Positions 1 through 8,093 of a stretch of 64,000 nucleotides of DNA are shown here, one piece after another (the stretch's first letter is position 1; every line of letters starts with the position of its first letter). The notes under the pieces were generated by a model. The model saw only the letters and a list, made by a program, of their open reading frames with translations. It made no database searches and was not told the DNA's origin. Made by a program: the position numbers and the translations under genes. The DNA is from Palsa-504 sp050011155 (GTDB lineage: Bacteria > Actinomycetota > Actinomycetes > Streptosporangiales > Streptosporangiaceae). The stretch is taken from contig JBEKJP010000033.1 of assembly GCA_050011155.1 (NCBI GenBank), positions 18,732-82,731 of the forward strand. The letters are read 5' to 3'.

Positions 1-731
1 TCGACGAGCCGGTGGCCGCGGCGGCGGGCGCCGGGTTCGACCTGAGCGGCGGCGCGGGCGGCTTCGTGGTCGACATCGGCGGCGGCACCACCGAGGTCGC
101 GGCGGTGGCCGGCTGGCGGGTGGTCAGGTCCCGGTCGCTACGCAAGGCGGGCAACGCCATGGACGACGCGGTCGTGCAGGCGGTCAGGTCCGAGCTCGGG
201 CTGATCATCAGCCAGCGGGCGGCCAGGAACCTGAAGATGACACTCGGCGTCACCGGCGGGGCCGAAGGCTACGCCGAGGCGGTCGGCCTGGACGTGGCGC
301 AGCGGACACCGCGTTCGGAGTTCGTGCCGGGCGGGCTGGTGGCGGCCGCGCTCGAGCCGATCGTCGCCGCCATCGCGGGCACCGTGCACGAGATGCTGTC
401 GGAGATCCCGGCCGGGCTGGCCGAGGACGTGGTGCGCGGCAAGGTCCGGCTGGCCGGCGGCGGCGCGCTGCTGCCCGGCCTGGCCAGCCGGATCGAGACC
501 GCGGCGGGCATCGGGACCGTCCTGGTCGAGGACCCGCTGCGGTGCGTGGTCCGCGGCGCGGCGGAGATTCTCGAGCGCAGGGACGCCAAGGCTCAGCCTG
601 GCGTCCCCGGGTTGCGCTCTTTAGTCCGAACGGGTCCTACTCCAGCGGCTGCCGCGCGATCGCGGGCGGCTCCCGCCCGGCCATCAGCCAGCCGACGACC
701 GCCGCGACGGTCGGCATGCCGACCACGATGA
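1..731 (+). CDS. mreB: MreB-like rod-shape protein, 5'-truncated
   Basis: This is the C-terminal part of an actin-like MreB family protein, which polymerises under the membrane to direct peptidoglycan synthesis. The gene enters from the window edge; the frame opens at base 3 with DEPVAAAAGAG, the MreB motif just before the second phosphate loop. VDIGGGTTE (phosphate 2) and LAGGGALLPGL (adenosine loop) follow. MreB homology ends near LVEDPLRCVVRGAAEIL, about base 575. The last 40 or so residues are Arg/Pro/Ser-rich and run about 95 bp into the convergent permease gene, so the true tail is uncertain. Family assignment is firm; the C-terminus is not. Confidence 0.85.
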   Translation, partial: DEPVAAAAGAGFDLSGGAGGFVVDIGGGTTEVAAVAGWRVVRSRSLRKAGNAMDDAVVQAVRSELGLIISQRAARNLKMTLGVTGGAEGYAEAVGLDVAQRTPRSEFVPGGLVAAALEPIVAAIAGTVHEMLSEIPAGLAEDVVRGKVRLAGGGALLPGLASRIETAAGIGTVLVEDPLRCVVRGAAEILERRDAKAQPGVPGLRSLVRTGPTPAAAARSRAAPARPSASRRPPRRSACRPR

Positions 732-3195
732 TCAGCAAGTTCCAGACCGGCACGCTGGACAGCTCGGAGAGGCCGTCGAGCGGATTGGCCCAGGCGTAGC
801 CGACGGCGGCGACGTAGGCCGCCACCGTGCCGAGTACGGCCCCGCCCAGGGCCAGCGCGAAGGCGGTCGCCGCGGTCAGCTCCCGCCGGGTCATGCTGCT
901 CGCCCCGGTGGCGGTCAGGGTCCGCAGGTCACGGGCGGTCTCGCTGCGGATGAGGCCGATGGACATGGCCAGGATGCCCAGCGCCAGGACGATCCCGAAC
1001 GCCGTGGCGTAGTCGAGGATCTCGGCCGAGGACGGCGTGCTCGACTTGGTCTCGATCGTCATGCCCGCCGCCGAGGCGGTGAGCCTGGCGTTGGTGATCT
1101 GCGCGGCGGTCGGGTGGTTTGGGGCCTGGATGAGCCAGCCGGAGGGGCTGACATGCAGGCCGAGCGCGTGGACGGCGTGCTCGGTGACGACCGTGTTGGG
1201 CGCCGAGGTGCCGGACGGCAGCGCGCCGACCTCCTGGATCACCGGGTTGGCCAGGCACTGGCCCGCCGGGCAGGGGAAGGTTTGCGGCCCGTTGCCCGGG
1301 CCGCCGCCCTGGTCCAGGCCTTTGCCGCCGTAGATGAGCTGCATCTTGGACAGGCCGGACAGGCCGGGCCGCATGGTCAGGACGTCGGCGTTCGGGTTGA
1401 CCTCGGACGCCTTGATCCCGAAGGCGGCCAGGAGCTGGGGCGTGGCCACGTACACCGGGCCGGACCAGGAGCGGCCCGCCGCGGCGTGCTGCAGCGAGGC
1501 GCCGGTGCTGTCCAGTTCGGTGACGGTGCTGGAGCCGAGGGCCTTGGCGATGTCGCGGGCGACCGCCGCCTGGGCCTGCGGCGTGCTGGCGGTCCCGGAC
1601 GCGGTGGGCCCGCTGTTGGGCCCGTTGCCCGGTCCGTTGCCCGGTCCGTTGCCCGGTCCGTTGCCGCCGTGTCCCGGCACGTACACGATGACCTGGTTCG
1701 AGGCCAGGTTCGGGCCCGCGTAGTCCAGGACGTTCCCGTACCGCTGCGCGGTCAGGACGCAGACCAGGGCGGCGATGAAGACGCCGAGGCTGATGGCGGA
1801 CAGGGCCGAGCCCGAGCGGGCCCGGTAGCGGACCAGGTCACGCAGGGCCAGGCGGGCCGCGATCGGGGCCCAGCGCCCGACGCTGGCCAGGAGTACCAGG
1901 CAGAACGGCGCCAGCAAGATGATCGCGACGACGAGCAGGACGATGCCGCCGACGAGCTCGAGCGCGCCGTTGCCGTTGCCGTTGCTCTTACCGGAGAACG
2001 ACAGCAGGGCCGCGGCGACCACGAAGCAGATCACGCCGGGCAACGCGGAACGGTGCACCTGCTTGGGCGGGGCGGGACGGCCGGACAGGGCGGCGACGAC
2101 GGGGATCCTGGTGACCGCGCGGGCCGGCCGGGCGGCGGCGAAGTAGGTGGCCACCACGGCCAGCGCCATGGCCGGGCCGATCACGATCCACGGCACCTGG
2201 AACACCCCGATCAGGTGGTGGGCGCTTGATTCCAGCCGCGGCCGGTAGGCCAGCCAGCCGGCCAGGCCAAGCACGGTGCCGATCACCGCGCCGGCCACGC
2301 CCACCAGGACGCCGTTGACCCGGACGACGAGGCGGATGTTGCGGTCGGTGGCGCCCAGGGCGCCGAGCATGCCGAGCGAGCGCAGCCGGCGCTGCGCCAG
2401 CACGGTGAAGCCGCCCACCGCGACCAGCGCGATGAGCAGCATGCCGACGGTGGCCAGGGCCAGCACGATCGTCTCGGGGTTGAGCGGGTTATTGGCCGCC
2501 GCCTCATGCCGGGTCTGTACGTACGGGCCCAGGGAGCCGAAGGTCGTACCTGGCGGTGCGTCGAACAGCACCGTGACCTGGGTTGGGGCGCTGACCTGAC
2601 CCGGCGCGACCAGGGCGAACTCGTCCAGCAGGCTCTGCGGGTTCCGCACGATGCCGGTCACCAGGCGGGTCTGCCCGCCCTGGTGCCACGTGCCGCCGAC
2701 CCTGAGGTTGAGGCTGGCGGCCACGCCCGCGGTCACGGCCACCTGGCCGGGGCCGGCCGGGTAGTGCCCGGAAACCAGCTCCAGCATGGACTGGCCGAAC
2801 GGGCCCCGCGGGTCCTGGGCGCGCACGTCGTAGGTGCTGATCGAGCCGGGGATGGCGACGGCCTGGTTCTCGATGACGTCGACCCGGCCGAAGCGCTGCC
2901 GCGCCGCGGCGAGCTGGCCGGCCAGGTGCGGGCCGCCGGGGAAGGACGCCATGTCCTGCGCGGTACCGAAGCCCGCGCCGGCCGGCGGCGGGGTGTCGGT
3001 GGCCACCGCCGCCCCGAGGACGGTGGCGGCCAGCGCGACCACGATGAGCGCCAGGACCAGCCCCTGCTGGCGCCACTCGCGGCGGAACATCCGCCAGGAC
3101 CAGCGGATGACGGCGCGGCGGGCGGGAACGCCCCCGTTGCGGGCTCCCGCCCCGGCCGGGCGCTCGCCCTGACGTTCACGCAGCGCCGTGCTCAT
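637..3195 (-). CDS. MacB/FtsX-type ABC transporter permease
   Basis: Large permease of a two-gene ABC exporter. It has an N-terminal membrane segment (LVLALIVVALAATVLGAAVA), a long extracytoplasmic domain, a central FtsX block of three helices, a second extracytoplasmic domain and a second FtsX block ending near the C-terminus. That is the duplicated layout of large actinobacterial FtsX-like permeases. The ATG at 3195 overlaps the stop of the upstream ATPase (ATGA); upstream in-frame codons read as antisense of the ATPase, so this start was chosen over 3348. A 12-bp tandem repeat at 1622-1664 gives a GNGPGNGP stretch in the second outer domain. The operon order PadR-ATPase-permease suggests a drug- or stress-inducible exporter; the substrate is unknown. 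Confidence 0.88.
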   Translation of the reverse strand: MSTALRERQGERPAGAGARNGGVPARRAVIRWSWRMFRREWRQQGLVLALIVVALAATVLGAAVATDTPPPAGAGFGTAQDMASFPGGPHLAGQLAAARQRFGRVDVIENQAVAIPGSISTYDVRAQDPRGPFGQSMLELVSGHYPAGPGQVAVTAGVAASLNLRVGGTWHQGGQTRLVTGIVRNPQSLLDEFALVAPGQVSAPTQVTVLFDAPPGTTFGSLGPYVQTRHEAAANNPLNPETIVLALATVGMLLIALVAVGGFTVLAQRRLRSLGMLGALGATDRNIRLVVRVNGVLVGVAGAVIGTVLGLAGWLAYRPRLESSAHHLIGVFQVPWIVIGPAMALAVVATYFAAARPARAVTRIPVVAALSGRPAPPKQVHRSALPGVICFVVAAALLSFSGKSNGNGNGALELVGGIVLLVVAIILLAPFCLVLLASVGRWAPIAARLALRDLVRYRARSGSALSAISLGVFIAALVCVLTAQRYGNVLDYAGPNLASNQVIVYVPGHGGNGPGNGPGNGPGNGPNSGPTASGTASTPQAQAAVARDIAKALGSSTVTELDSTGASLQHAAAGRSWSGPVYVATPQLLAAFGIKASEVNPNADVLTMRPGLSGLSKMQLIYGGKGLDQGGGPGNGPQTFPCPAGQCLANPVIQEVGALPSGTSAPNTVVTEHAVHALGLHVSPSGWLIQAPNHPTAAQITNARLTASAAGMTIETKSSTPSSAEILDYATAFGIVLALGILAMSIGLIRSETARDLRTLTATGASSMTRRELTAATAFALALGGAVLGTVAAYVAAVGYAWANPLDGLSELSSVPVWNLLIIVVGMPTVAAVVGWLMAGREPPAIARQPLE
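1622..1664. repeat. 12-bp tandem repeat, about 3.6 copies
   Basis: The unit ccgttgcccggt is repeated head to tail without a mismatch inside the permease gene. It stays in frame and encodes Gly-Asn-Gly-Pro repeats in a predicted extracytoplasmic domain. It probably arose by replication slippage and may vary in copy number. Confidence 0.9.
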
Positions 3196-3914
3196 GACTT
3201 TGATCCGGGCGCGAGCAGGGACTCGGGGCCCGGCGCGGGCATGGTCTGGTCGGTCACCCGGCCGTCGCGCAGGAATACCACCCGGTCGGCCCACGAGGCC
3301 AGCTGGGCGTCGTGGGTGACCACCACCGCGGCCAGGCCGCGCTTGCACGCGGCGTGGATCAGCCGCATGACCGCCTCGCCGTTGGCCGAGTCGAGCGCGC
3401 CCGACGGCTCGTCGGCCAGCAGCAGCCGGTGCTCGCCCACCACGGCGCGGGCGATGGCCACCCGCTGCCGCTCACCGCCGGACAGCTGGTCGGGGAAACG
3501 GTCCGCCCGGTCCCCCAGGCCGAGCTCCTCGAGGCTCTTCAGGCCGGCGATGCGGGCCTTCCTGGCCGGCGTGCCGTCCAGCTCGAGCGGCAGCGTGACG
3601 TTCTCCGCCGCGGTCAGCCCCGGCAGCAGGTTGAAATCCTGGAACACGTAGCCGATCGAGCGCCGCCGCAGCCGGGCCCGGTCGTTGCGTGACATCGTGC
3701 TCAGTTCCTGGCCGCAGATCCAGACCTCGCCGCTGCTGGGCTCCTCCAGGCTGCCCGCGATGGTCAGCAGCGTGGACTTGCCCGAGCCGCTCGGGCCCAT
3801 CACCGCCACCATGCTGCCCGCGCCGACCGCGAAGCTGACGTCCTGCAGGGCGCGCACTTCGGCCGCCCCCTGACCGTAAAAGCGCGACACTTGCCGCAAT
3901 TCCAGTACGTTCAT
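3192..3914 (-). CDS. MacB/LolD-type ABC transporter ATPase
   Basis: ATP-hydrolysing subunit that powers the downstream FtsX-like permease from the cytoplasmic face. All ABC signatures are intact: Walker A GPSGSGKST (residues 40-48), Q-loop in YVFQDFN, signature LSGGERQRVAIARA, Walker B LLLADEPSGALDS, and H-loop VVTHD. Its 240 aa match the MacB/LolD class. The start overlaps the stop of the PadR gene and its stop overlaps the permease start, so the three genes form one translationally coupled operon under the 4505-4539 operator. Family is certain; substrate is not visible. Confidence 0.93.
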   Translation of the reverse strand: MNVLELRQVSRFYGQGAAEVRALQDVSFAVGAGSMVAVMGPSGSGKSTLLTIAGSLEEPSSGEVWICGQELSTMSRNDRARLRRRSIGYVFQDFNLLPGLTAAENVTLPLELDGTPARKARIAGLKSLEELGLGDRADRFPDQLSGGERQRVAIARAVVGEHRLLLADEPSGALDSANGEAVMRLIHAACKRGLAAVVVTHDAQLASWADRVVFLRDGRVTDQTMPAPGPESLLAPGSKS

Positions 3915-4495
3915 TTCCGTACTCCCACTCTGCGTCGCACGCTGGGTAGTGCCCCCGGTGTGGTGCTCTTCACGGTGTCGCGGCCGGCCCGCTTGATCCG
4001 GCCGTCCGCGGTGTCGAGCCAGCGGATAACCGAATCAAGGCGGAACAGCTCCGCGTCCACCACCAGCGCCAGGCCCATGTCGGACTCGGCTTCTTCTTCC
4101 TTGATCCGCGTCCATTGCTGCATCAGCTCAACCAGGTACCTGCGGTGCACCTGGATCACGTCAGCCACGTCGGTCCCTGGTACCCGCAGGGCCACAAGGA
4201 CCTTCATCACCAGTTCGTCGCGCGGCGGCGAGGACATGTCCGAGGGTGTGCGCAGCCACCCGGTCAGCTCCTCGGCCCCGGCGGCGGTGATCCGGAAGCC
4301 CTTCTGCGGCCCGTCCTGGCCGTCGCCTTCCGACTCGACCAGCCCGTCCCGCTCGAGCCGCTGCAGCGTGGTGTAGACCTGCCCCACGTTCAGCGGCCAG
4401 ACTTCGCCGGTCCGCGCCTCGAACTCCTCCCGCAGCTGGAGCCCGTACTTGGGCCCCTCGCTGAGCAGCGCGAGCAGCGCGTGGCGGACGCTCAC
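3911..4495 (-). CDS. PadR family transcriptional regulator
   Basis: Dimeric winged-helix repressor of 194 aa. The N-terminal domain has the family hallmarks HALLALLSEGPKYGLQL and WPLNVGQVYTTLQRLERDGLV (residues 5-55), followed by a C-terminal Vir_C-like helical dimerisation domain. The start is GTG (antisense CAC at 4493-4495), nine bases from a strong palindrome that is its likely autoregulatory operator. It is first in an operon with an ABC exporter, the usual arrangement for PadR proteins that sense an exported toxic compound (inference). Its stop overlaps the ATPase start by 4 bp. Confidence 0.92.
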   Translation of the reverse strand: MSVRHALLALLSEGPKYGLQLREEFEARTGEVWPLNVGQVYTTLQRLERDGLVESEGDGQDGPQKGFRITAAGAEELTGWLRTPSDMSSPPRDELVMKVLVALRVPGTDVADVIQVHRRYLVELMQQWTRIKEEEAESDMGLALVVDAELFRLDSVIRWLDTADGRIKRAGRDTVKSTTPGALPSVRRRVGVRK

Positions 4496-4504
4496 ACGAT
4501 CACC

Positions 4505-4539
4505 ATAATGAGTAGCATACTCGGTATAGTACTCGTTAT
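4505..4539. promoter_or_regulatory. Palindromic operator, probably for PadR
   Basis: Two 16-base arms (ATAATGAGTAGCATAC and GTATAGTACTCGTTAT) flank TCG and match as an inverted repeat at 13 of 16 positions. The site lies between the PadR start and the divergent DUF3052 gene, in a locally AT-rich patch. PadR repressors bind long interrupted palindromes near their own promoters, so autoregulation is the simplest reading. Confidence 0.75.
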
Positions 4540-4624
4540 GACGGGGAGCGCAAGCGGTTACCAGGCGCAGGTCCGGGGCCGGCGGGCGCCCGGCGTGTCA
4601 TGGGGCCGTGTCATGCTCGGGGTC

Positions 4625-5041
4625 ATGACGCACACCGGGTACTCGGGGCGGCCGCAGGCGGCCAAGCTCGGGCTCGAGGCGGGGCAGCGGGTCGGCCTGC
4701 ACGGAGCGCCGCCGGGGTGGGCGCTGACGGATCCGCCGTCCGGCCTGGACGAGCCGGGACCGGGCGGGGAGGCCGACGTCATCCTGGCTTTCTTCACCGA
4801 GGCGGGCGAGATCGGCCGCCAGCTCGGCGACCTGGCCGGGCGCATCTACCCAGCGGGGGCGCTCTGGATCGCCTGGCCGCGCCGGGCGGCCGGGCACCGC
4901 AGCGATATCACCGACAACGTCATCCGCGAGATCGTCCTGCCGCTCGGCCTGGTCGACGTGAAGGTGGCCGCGATCGACGAGGACTGGTCCGGCCTGCGGG
5001 TGGTCTGGCGGACAGAAAACCGGGCGCGGGGGTTACCATGA
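4625..5041 (+). CDS. DUF3052 family protein
   Basis: A 138-aa cytoplasmic protein of unknown function, recognisable as DUF3052 from GYSGRPQAAKLGL near the N-terminus, the central VILAFFT strand, ALWIAWPR and the closing DEDWSGLRVVWR. I chose ATG 4625 (MTHTGYSG), where family homology begins; ATG 4613 and 4540 are in frame upstream. It is divergent from padR and shares its operator region, so it might be co-regulated. Its TGA overlaps the ATG at 5038 that begins the short reading frame leading into the MFS gene, which suggests coupling to that gene. Confidence 0.8.
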   Translation: MTHTGYSGRPQAAKLGLEAGQRVGLHGAPPGWALTDPPSGLDEPGPGGEADVILAFFTEAGEIGRQLGDLAGRIYPAGALWIAWPRRAAGHRSDITDNVIREIVLPLGLVDVKVAAIDEDWSGLRVVWRTENRARGLP

Positions 5042-5207
5042 CGCCATGGGTTTCACTTGACGTTGAAGGCCTGCGCTTTCCGTTCTCGCCGTCGCGCTCG
5101 CGATCGAGTTCGCCGACGAGCTAGCTGACGGGGCCAAGGGAGCCGCGCTCCCGCTCATCCGGCACGACCTGGGCCTGAGTTATGAGCAGGTCGGGCTGCT
5201 GGCTTCG

Positions 5208-6242
5208 GTGCCGCTGCTGGCGGGCGGCTTCCTTGAGCTGCCGCTCGGCGTGCTGGCCGGGGACGGGCGGCGCCGTCGGCTGGCCGTCCTCGGTGGGGGC
5301 ATCCTGTTCGTGCTCACGCTGCTCGGGGTGGCATCGGCCCGCTCGTTCGTTATATTGCTGGTCGCTTTTATCGTTTTCTACCCGGCGTCAGGCGCGTTCG
5401 TCTCGCTCACCCAGGCCGAGCTCATGGACGCCGGGCCGGACCGGCAGGCCCGGCACATGGCGCGCTGGGACCTGGCCGGCTCGGCCGGGGCGCTGGCCGG
5501 GCCGCTGCTGCTCACCGCGGTGCTGGCCGCGGGCGGCAGCTGGCGGGCGGGCTACCTGGCGCTGGCCGCGTTCGCGGGGCTGGCCTGGACCGGCGCGTGC
5601 CTGCGACGCGCCCCAGGCCTGCCGACTGGGACCGCCGAGGCGGAGCCGGGTGAGACGCGGCCGTGGCGGGAGCGAGCCCGGGAGACGGTCGCGGCGCTGC
5701 GGTCCTGGGAGACGCTGCGCTGGCTGCTGCTGATCGAGGTGGCCAACCTGCTGGTCGACGTGTTCACCGGATTCCTCGCGCTGTACCTGGTGGACGTGGT
5801 GCACCTGTCGCCGGCGGTGGCGGCGCTGGCCATCGCGGTCCGGCTCGGCGCCGCGCTGGCCGGGGACACCGGGCTGATCGCGGTCCTGGAACGGGTCGGC
5901 GACCGCGCCGTGCTGCGGGTCACGGCGGCGGCGGCCGCGCTCCTCTACCCCGTCTTCCTGCTGGTACCGGGGGCGGTGCCCAAGCTGGCGGCGCTGGCCC
6001 TGCTGAGCGCGGCCACCGCGACCTGGTACCCGCTGCTCCAGGCCCGGCTCTACGGCAGCCTGCCCGGACGGAGTTCGGTGGCGGTGACGCTGAGCAGCGC
6101 GGCCGGGCTGGCCGGGGGGCTCGGGCCGCTGGCGGTGGGGCTGGCCGCGCAGGGGTTCGGGCTGAGCTGGGCGCTGGCCGGCCTGGCGGTCGTGCCGGTG
6201 GCGGTGCTGCTGCTGCCCGGCCGGGAGCGGCCGGAAGCGTAG
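5208..6242 (+). CDS. MFS transporter, N-terminus apparently frameshifted
   Basis: Twelve-helix major facilitator carrier lacking its first helix in the open frame. From GTG 5208 (VPLLAGGFLELPLGV) the protein runs through typical MFS helices to LLLPGRERPEA. MFS-like sequence extends upstream in this frame to about 5067 (LSVLAVALAIEFADEL, then ADGAKGAALPLIRHDLGL), but no ATG, GTG or TTG is there and a TGA closes it at 5064-5066. An ATG at 5038 overlapping the DUF3052 stop starts a short frame (MTPWVSLDVEGLR) that would join this one if a single base were added near 5070-5080. Either a sequencing error or a real frameshift is likely. Substrate unknown. Confidence 0.8.
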   Translation: MPLLAGGFLELPLGVLAGDGRRRRLAVLGGGILFVLTLLGVASARSFVILLVAFIVFYPASGAFVSLTQAELMDAGPDRQARHMARWDLAGSAGALAGPLLLTAVLAAGGSWRAGYLALAAFAGLAWTGACLRRAPGLPTGTAEAEPGETRPWRERARETVAALRSWETLRWLLLIEVANLLVDVFTGFLALYLVDVVHLSPAVAALAIAVRLGAALAGDTGLIAVLERVGDRAVLRVTAAAAALLYPVFLLVPGAVPKLAALALLSAATATWYPLLQARLYGSLPGRSSVAVTLSSAAGLAGGLGPLAVGLAAQGFGLSWALAGLAVVPVAVLLLPGRERPEA

Positions 6243-6338
6243 GATTTGCGGGCGGGAAGCAGGGCGGGCGGATTCGCGTTGACCAATTGAAGAGATATTT
6301 TGCTCTAGGTTAAAGCTATCTGTGGATCGGTATTACTC

Positions 6339-7733
6339 ATGAAAGGCTTCCACGTTCGTCCCGTGCCGGTTGAGACCGTGGCGGAGCAGCTGACGCTGGT
6401 CCGGCGCCGGGCCCAGCCGCAGGCGGTGTACATCGCCCGGCTGACCGCCACCGTGGTGTTCGCGTACCTGGTCGCGATGCAGCTCCCCGGCGGGTCGCCG
6501 CGGTCCGTGCTCGCCCCGCTGACCGCGCTGCTGGTGGCCCAGGCTTCCCTGTCGCACACGATCAGGAGCGCCGCCCAGCGGGTCCTGGCCGTCACCGCCG
6601 GGGTGCTGGCCGCCGTCGCGGTCGCGGCCTACGTTCCGTTCAGCTGGTGGGTGCTCGGCCTGCTGGTCGCGGGCACGCTGGCGCTCGGCATCGTGCTCCG
6701 GCTGCGCGAGGAGATCCTCGAGGTGCCGATCAGCGCCATGCTGATCTTCGCCACCGGCTCGCACGCCGCCGCGACCAGCCGGATCACCGAGACGCTGGTC
6801 GGCGCGGCGGCCGGGCTCGCGGCCGGCCTGGTGCTGGCCCCGATCCGGGTGCAGCCCGCCCGCGAGGCGGTCGGCGACCTGAGCCGGCAGATGGCGGACC
6901 TGCTCGGCCGGATGGCTTCGGGGCTGGCCGAGGCACCGCCGGATCCGCGCCGGGCGGCCGAGTGGCTGGACCGGACCCGGGCCCTGCGCGGCGAGATCGA
7001 GCGGGTCGACGACGCGCTGGCCGCGGCCGAGGAGAGCGTACGGCTCAACCCGCGCAAGCTCCGGGCCGGGAACCCGGCGGCCGGCCTGCGCGACGGCGTC
7101 GACACGCTGGAGCGGGCGGCGACCGATATGAGGGTGCTGGCGCGTTCGGTCGCGGACAGCGCGCGGATCGACAGCGAGCACAGCCCGGTCCGCGAGGCGG
7201 AAACGCGGGACCGGCTGGCCGCCGTGATCGCCGAGCTGTCCGCCGCGGTGCGGGCTTACGGCCAGTTGCTCGAGGCCGAGCCGGTGCCCGGCGGGCTAGC
7301 CGAGTTCGCCGCCGAGCCGATCACCGAGGTGCTCGAGGATCACCTCGAAGAGGCGCACCGGCAGCAGGACCAGCTGGCCGACCTGCTCTCCACCGACCCG
7401 GCCGACCACCCGGAGGGCTGGCAGCTGCGCGGCGAGATCCTGGCCCACGTGGACCGGCTGCGCACCGAACTCGAGCCGGAGCACCTGCCACGGCTGGCCC
7501 CGCGCAAGCCGCACTGGGGCGAGCGGCATCGTGCGCAGCGACACCGGGGCGAGGTTATCCCGGCTGGCCGTGGTGGACGGCCTCGACGTTGTGGCCGTCC
7601 AGGTCACGCAGGAAGACCCCGTAGTAGCCGGGGTGGTACTCGGGGAACTCGCGCGGGGCGTGGAGCACCTCGACCCCGGCCGCCACGGCCGCCTCGTGCA
7701 CGGCGTCTACCGCGGCCCGGTCGGGCGCCTTGA
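6339..7733 (+). CDS. FUSC/aromatic acid exporter-like membrane protein
   Basis: N-terminal membrane domain (residues about 28-175) with several hydrophobic helices, including LTATVVFAYLVAMQL, TAGVLAAVAVAAYV and GAAAGLAAGLVLAP, followed by a long cytoplasmic helical domain rich in Glu, Arg and Ala. This resembles FUSC/ArAE proteins, thought to export organic acids. Homology-like sequence ends near LAPRKPHWGERH (about 7530). The final 60 residues are Arg/Gly/Pro-rich and overlap the convergent VOC gene by 179 bp, so the real tail may be an accident of a missing stop. The start is ATG after an AT-rich 95-bp gap. Confidence 0.8.
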   Translation: MKGFHVRPVPVETVAEQLTLVRRRAQPQAVYIARLTATVVFAYLVAMQLPGGSPRSVLAPLTALLVAQASLSHTIRSAAQRVLAVTAGVLAAVAVAAYVPFSWWVLGLLVAGTLALGIVLRLREEILEVPISAMLIFATGSHAAATSRITETLVGAAAGLAAGLVLAPIRVQPAREAVGDLSRQMADLLGRMASGLAEAPPDPRRAAEWLDRTRALRGEIERVDDALAAAEESVRLNPRKLRAGNPAAGLRDGVDTLERAATDMRVLARSVADSARIDSEHSPVREAETRDRLAAVIAELSAAVRAYGQLLEAEPVPGGLAEFAAEPITEVLEDHLEEAHRQQDQLADLLSTDPADHPEGWQLRGEILAHVDRLRTELEPEHLPRLAPRKPHWGERHRAQRHRGEVIPAGRGGRPRRCGRPGHAGRPRSSRGGTRGTRAGRGAPRPRPPRPPRARRLPRPGRAP

Positions 7734-7941
7734 AGGCGACGTGCAGTTCCCTGGTCTCGGTGCCGGTGGGCGGGCCCAGCCAGAACGTCGCCTGGCCGTC
7801 CGGGCCGCCCAGGCCGACCACGATGGTCTCGCCGTACGGGAAGCGCATGATCTCGCGCATCCCGATGGGGCCGAAAGTACGGAGGTAGAAGTCGAGCGAC
7901 TTCTCGACGTCCTGGACCTGCAAGCCGATGTGATCAAGCAT
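7555..7941 (-). CDS. VOC family (glyoxalase/bleomycin-resistance fold) protein
   Basis: A 128-aa vicinal-oxygen-chelate protein. It opens with MLDHIGLQVQDVEKSLDFY, where His4 is the usual metal ligand. It continues with ELHVAFKAPDR in the middle and ends with GVFLRDLDGHNVEAVHH, where the Glu is the usual last ligand. The paired beta-alpha-beta-beta-beta pattern matches single-domain lyases or dioxygenases of the family. It is divergent from the DUF1349 gene across a hairpin-rich spacer and convergent with the FUSC gene, whose frame runs through it. The reaction cannot be told from sequence alone. Confidence 0.88.
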   Translation of the reverse strand: MLDHIGLQVQDVEKSLDFYLRTFGPIGMREIMRFPYGETIVVGLGGPDGQATFWLGPPTGTETRELHVAFKAPDRAAVDAVHEAAVAAGVEVLHAPREFPEYHPGYYGVFLRDLDGHNVEAVHHGQPG

Positions 7942-7952
7942 GACCGGAGCCT

Positions 7953-8000
7953 ATCGTTCGCCGATTTCTGTTGCCCTGACGACAGAAATCGGCGAACGAT
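7953..8000. repeat. Perfect 18-bp inverted repeat (hairpin)
   Basis: ATCGTTCGCCGATTTCTG at 7953-7970 is matched exactly by its reverse complement at 7983-8000 across a 12-base loop. It stands between two genes that point away from it (VOC and DUF1349), so it is not a simple terminator for either. It abuts a second palindrome at 8002-8051. Confidence 0.9.
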
Positions 8001-8001
8001 C

Positions 8002-8051
8002 ATGAAACCCGGGGTTCAGCGCGCTAGAACGCGCTGGAAGCCCGGTTTCAT
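8002..8051. repeat. Imperfect 50-bp palindrome with ATGAAAC ends
   Basis: Outer arms ATGAAACC...GGTTTCAT and inner arms CAGCGCG/CGCGCTG around CTAGAA form a long interrupted stem. With the preceding bases it begins GATCATGAAAC, the same string that closes the 35016-35074 hairpin, so both may belong to one dispersed palindromic family. Confidence 0.75.
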
Positions 8052-8093
8052 CTCGTCGAGGGCGCGGGGTCGAGGGCGTGGGAGACTACCGGG

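Noticed and set aside
1114..2229. Long plus-strand open frame opposite the first ABC permease
   Set aside because: The translation is Gly/Arg/Asp-rich with no domain and is fully antisense to an intact gene; third-position GC bias explains it. The same applies to 2506-3651, 12747-14039, 16474-17631, 17706-18803 and 37415-38581.
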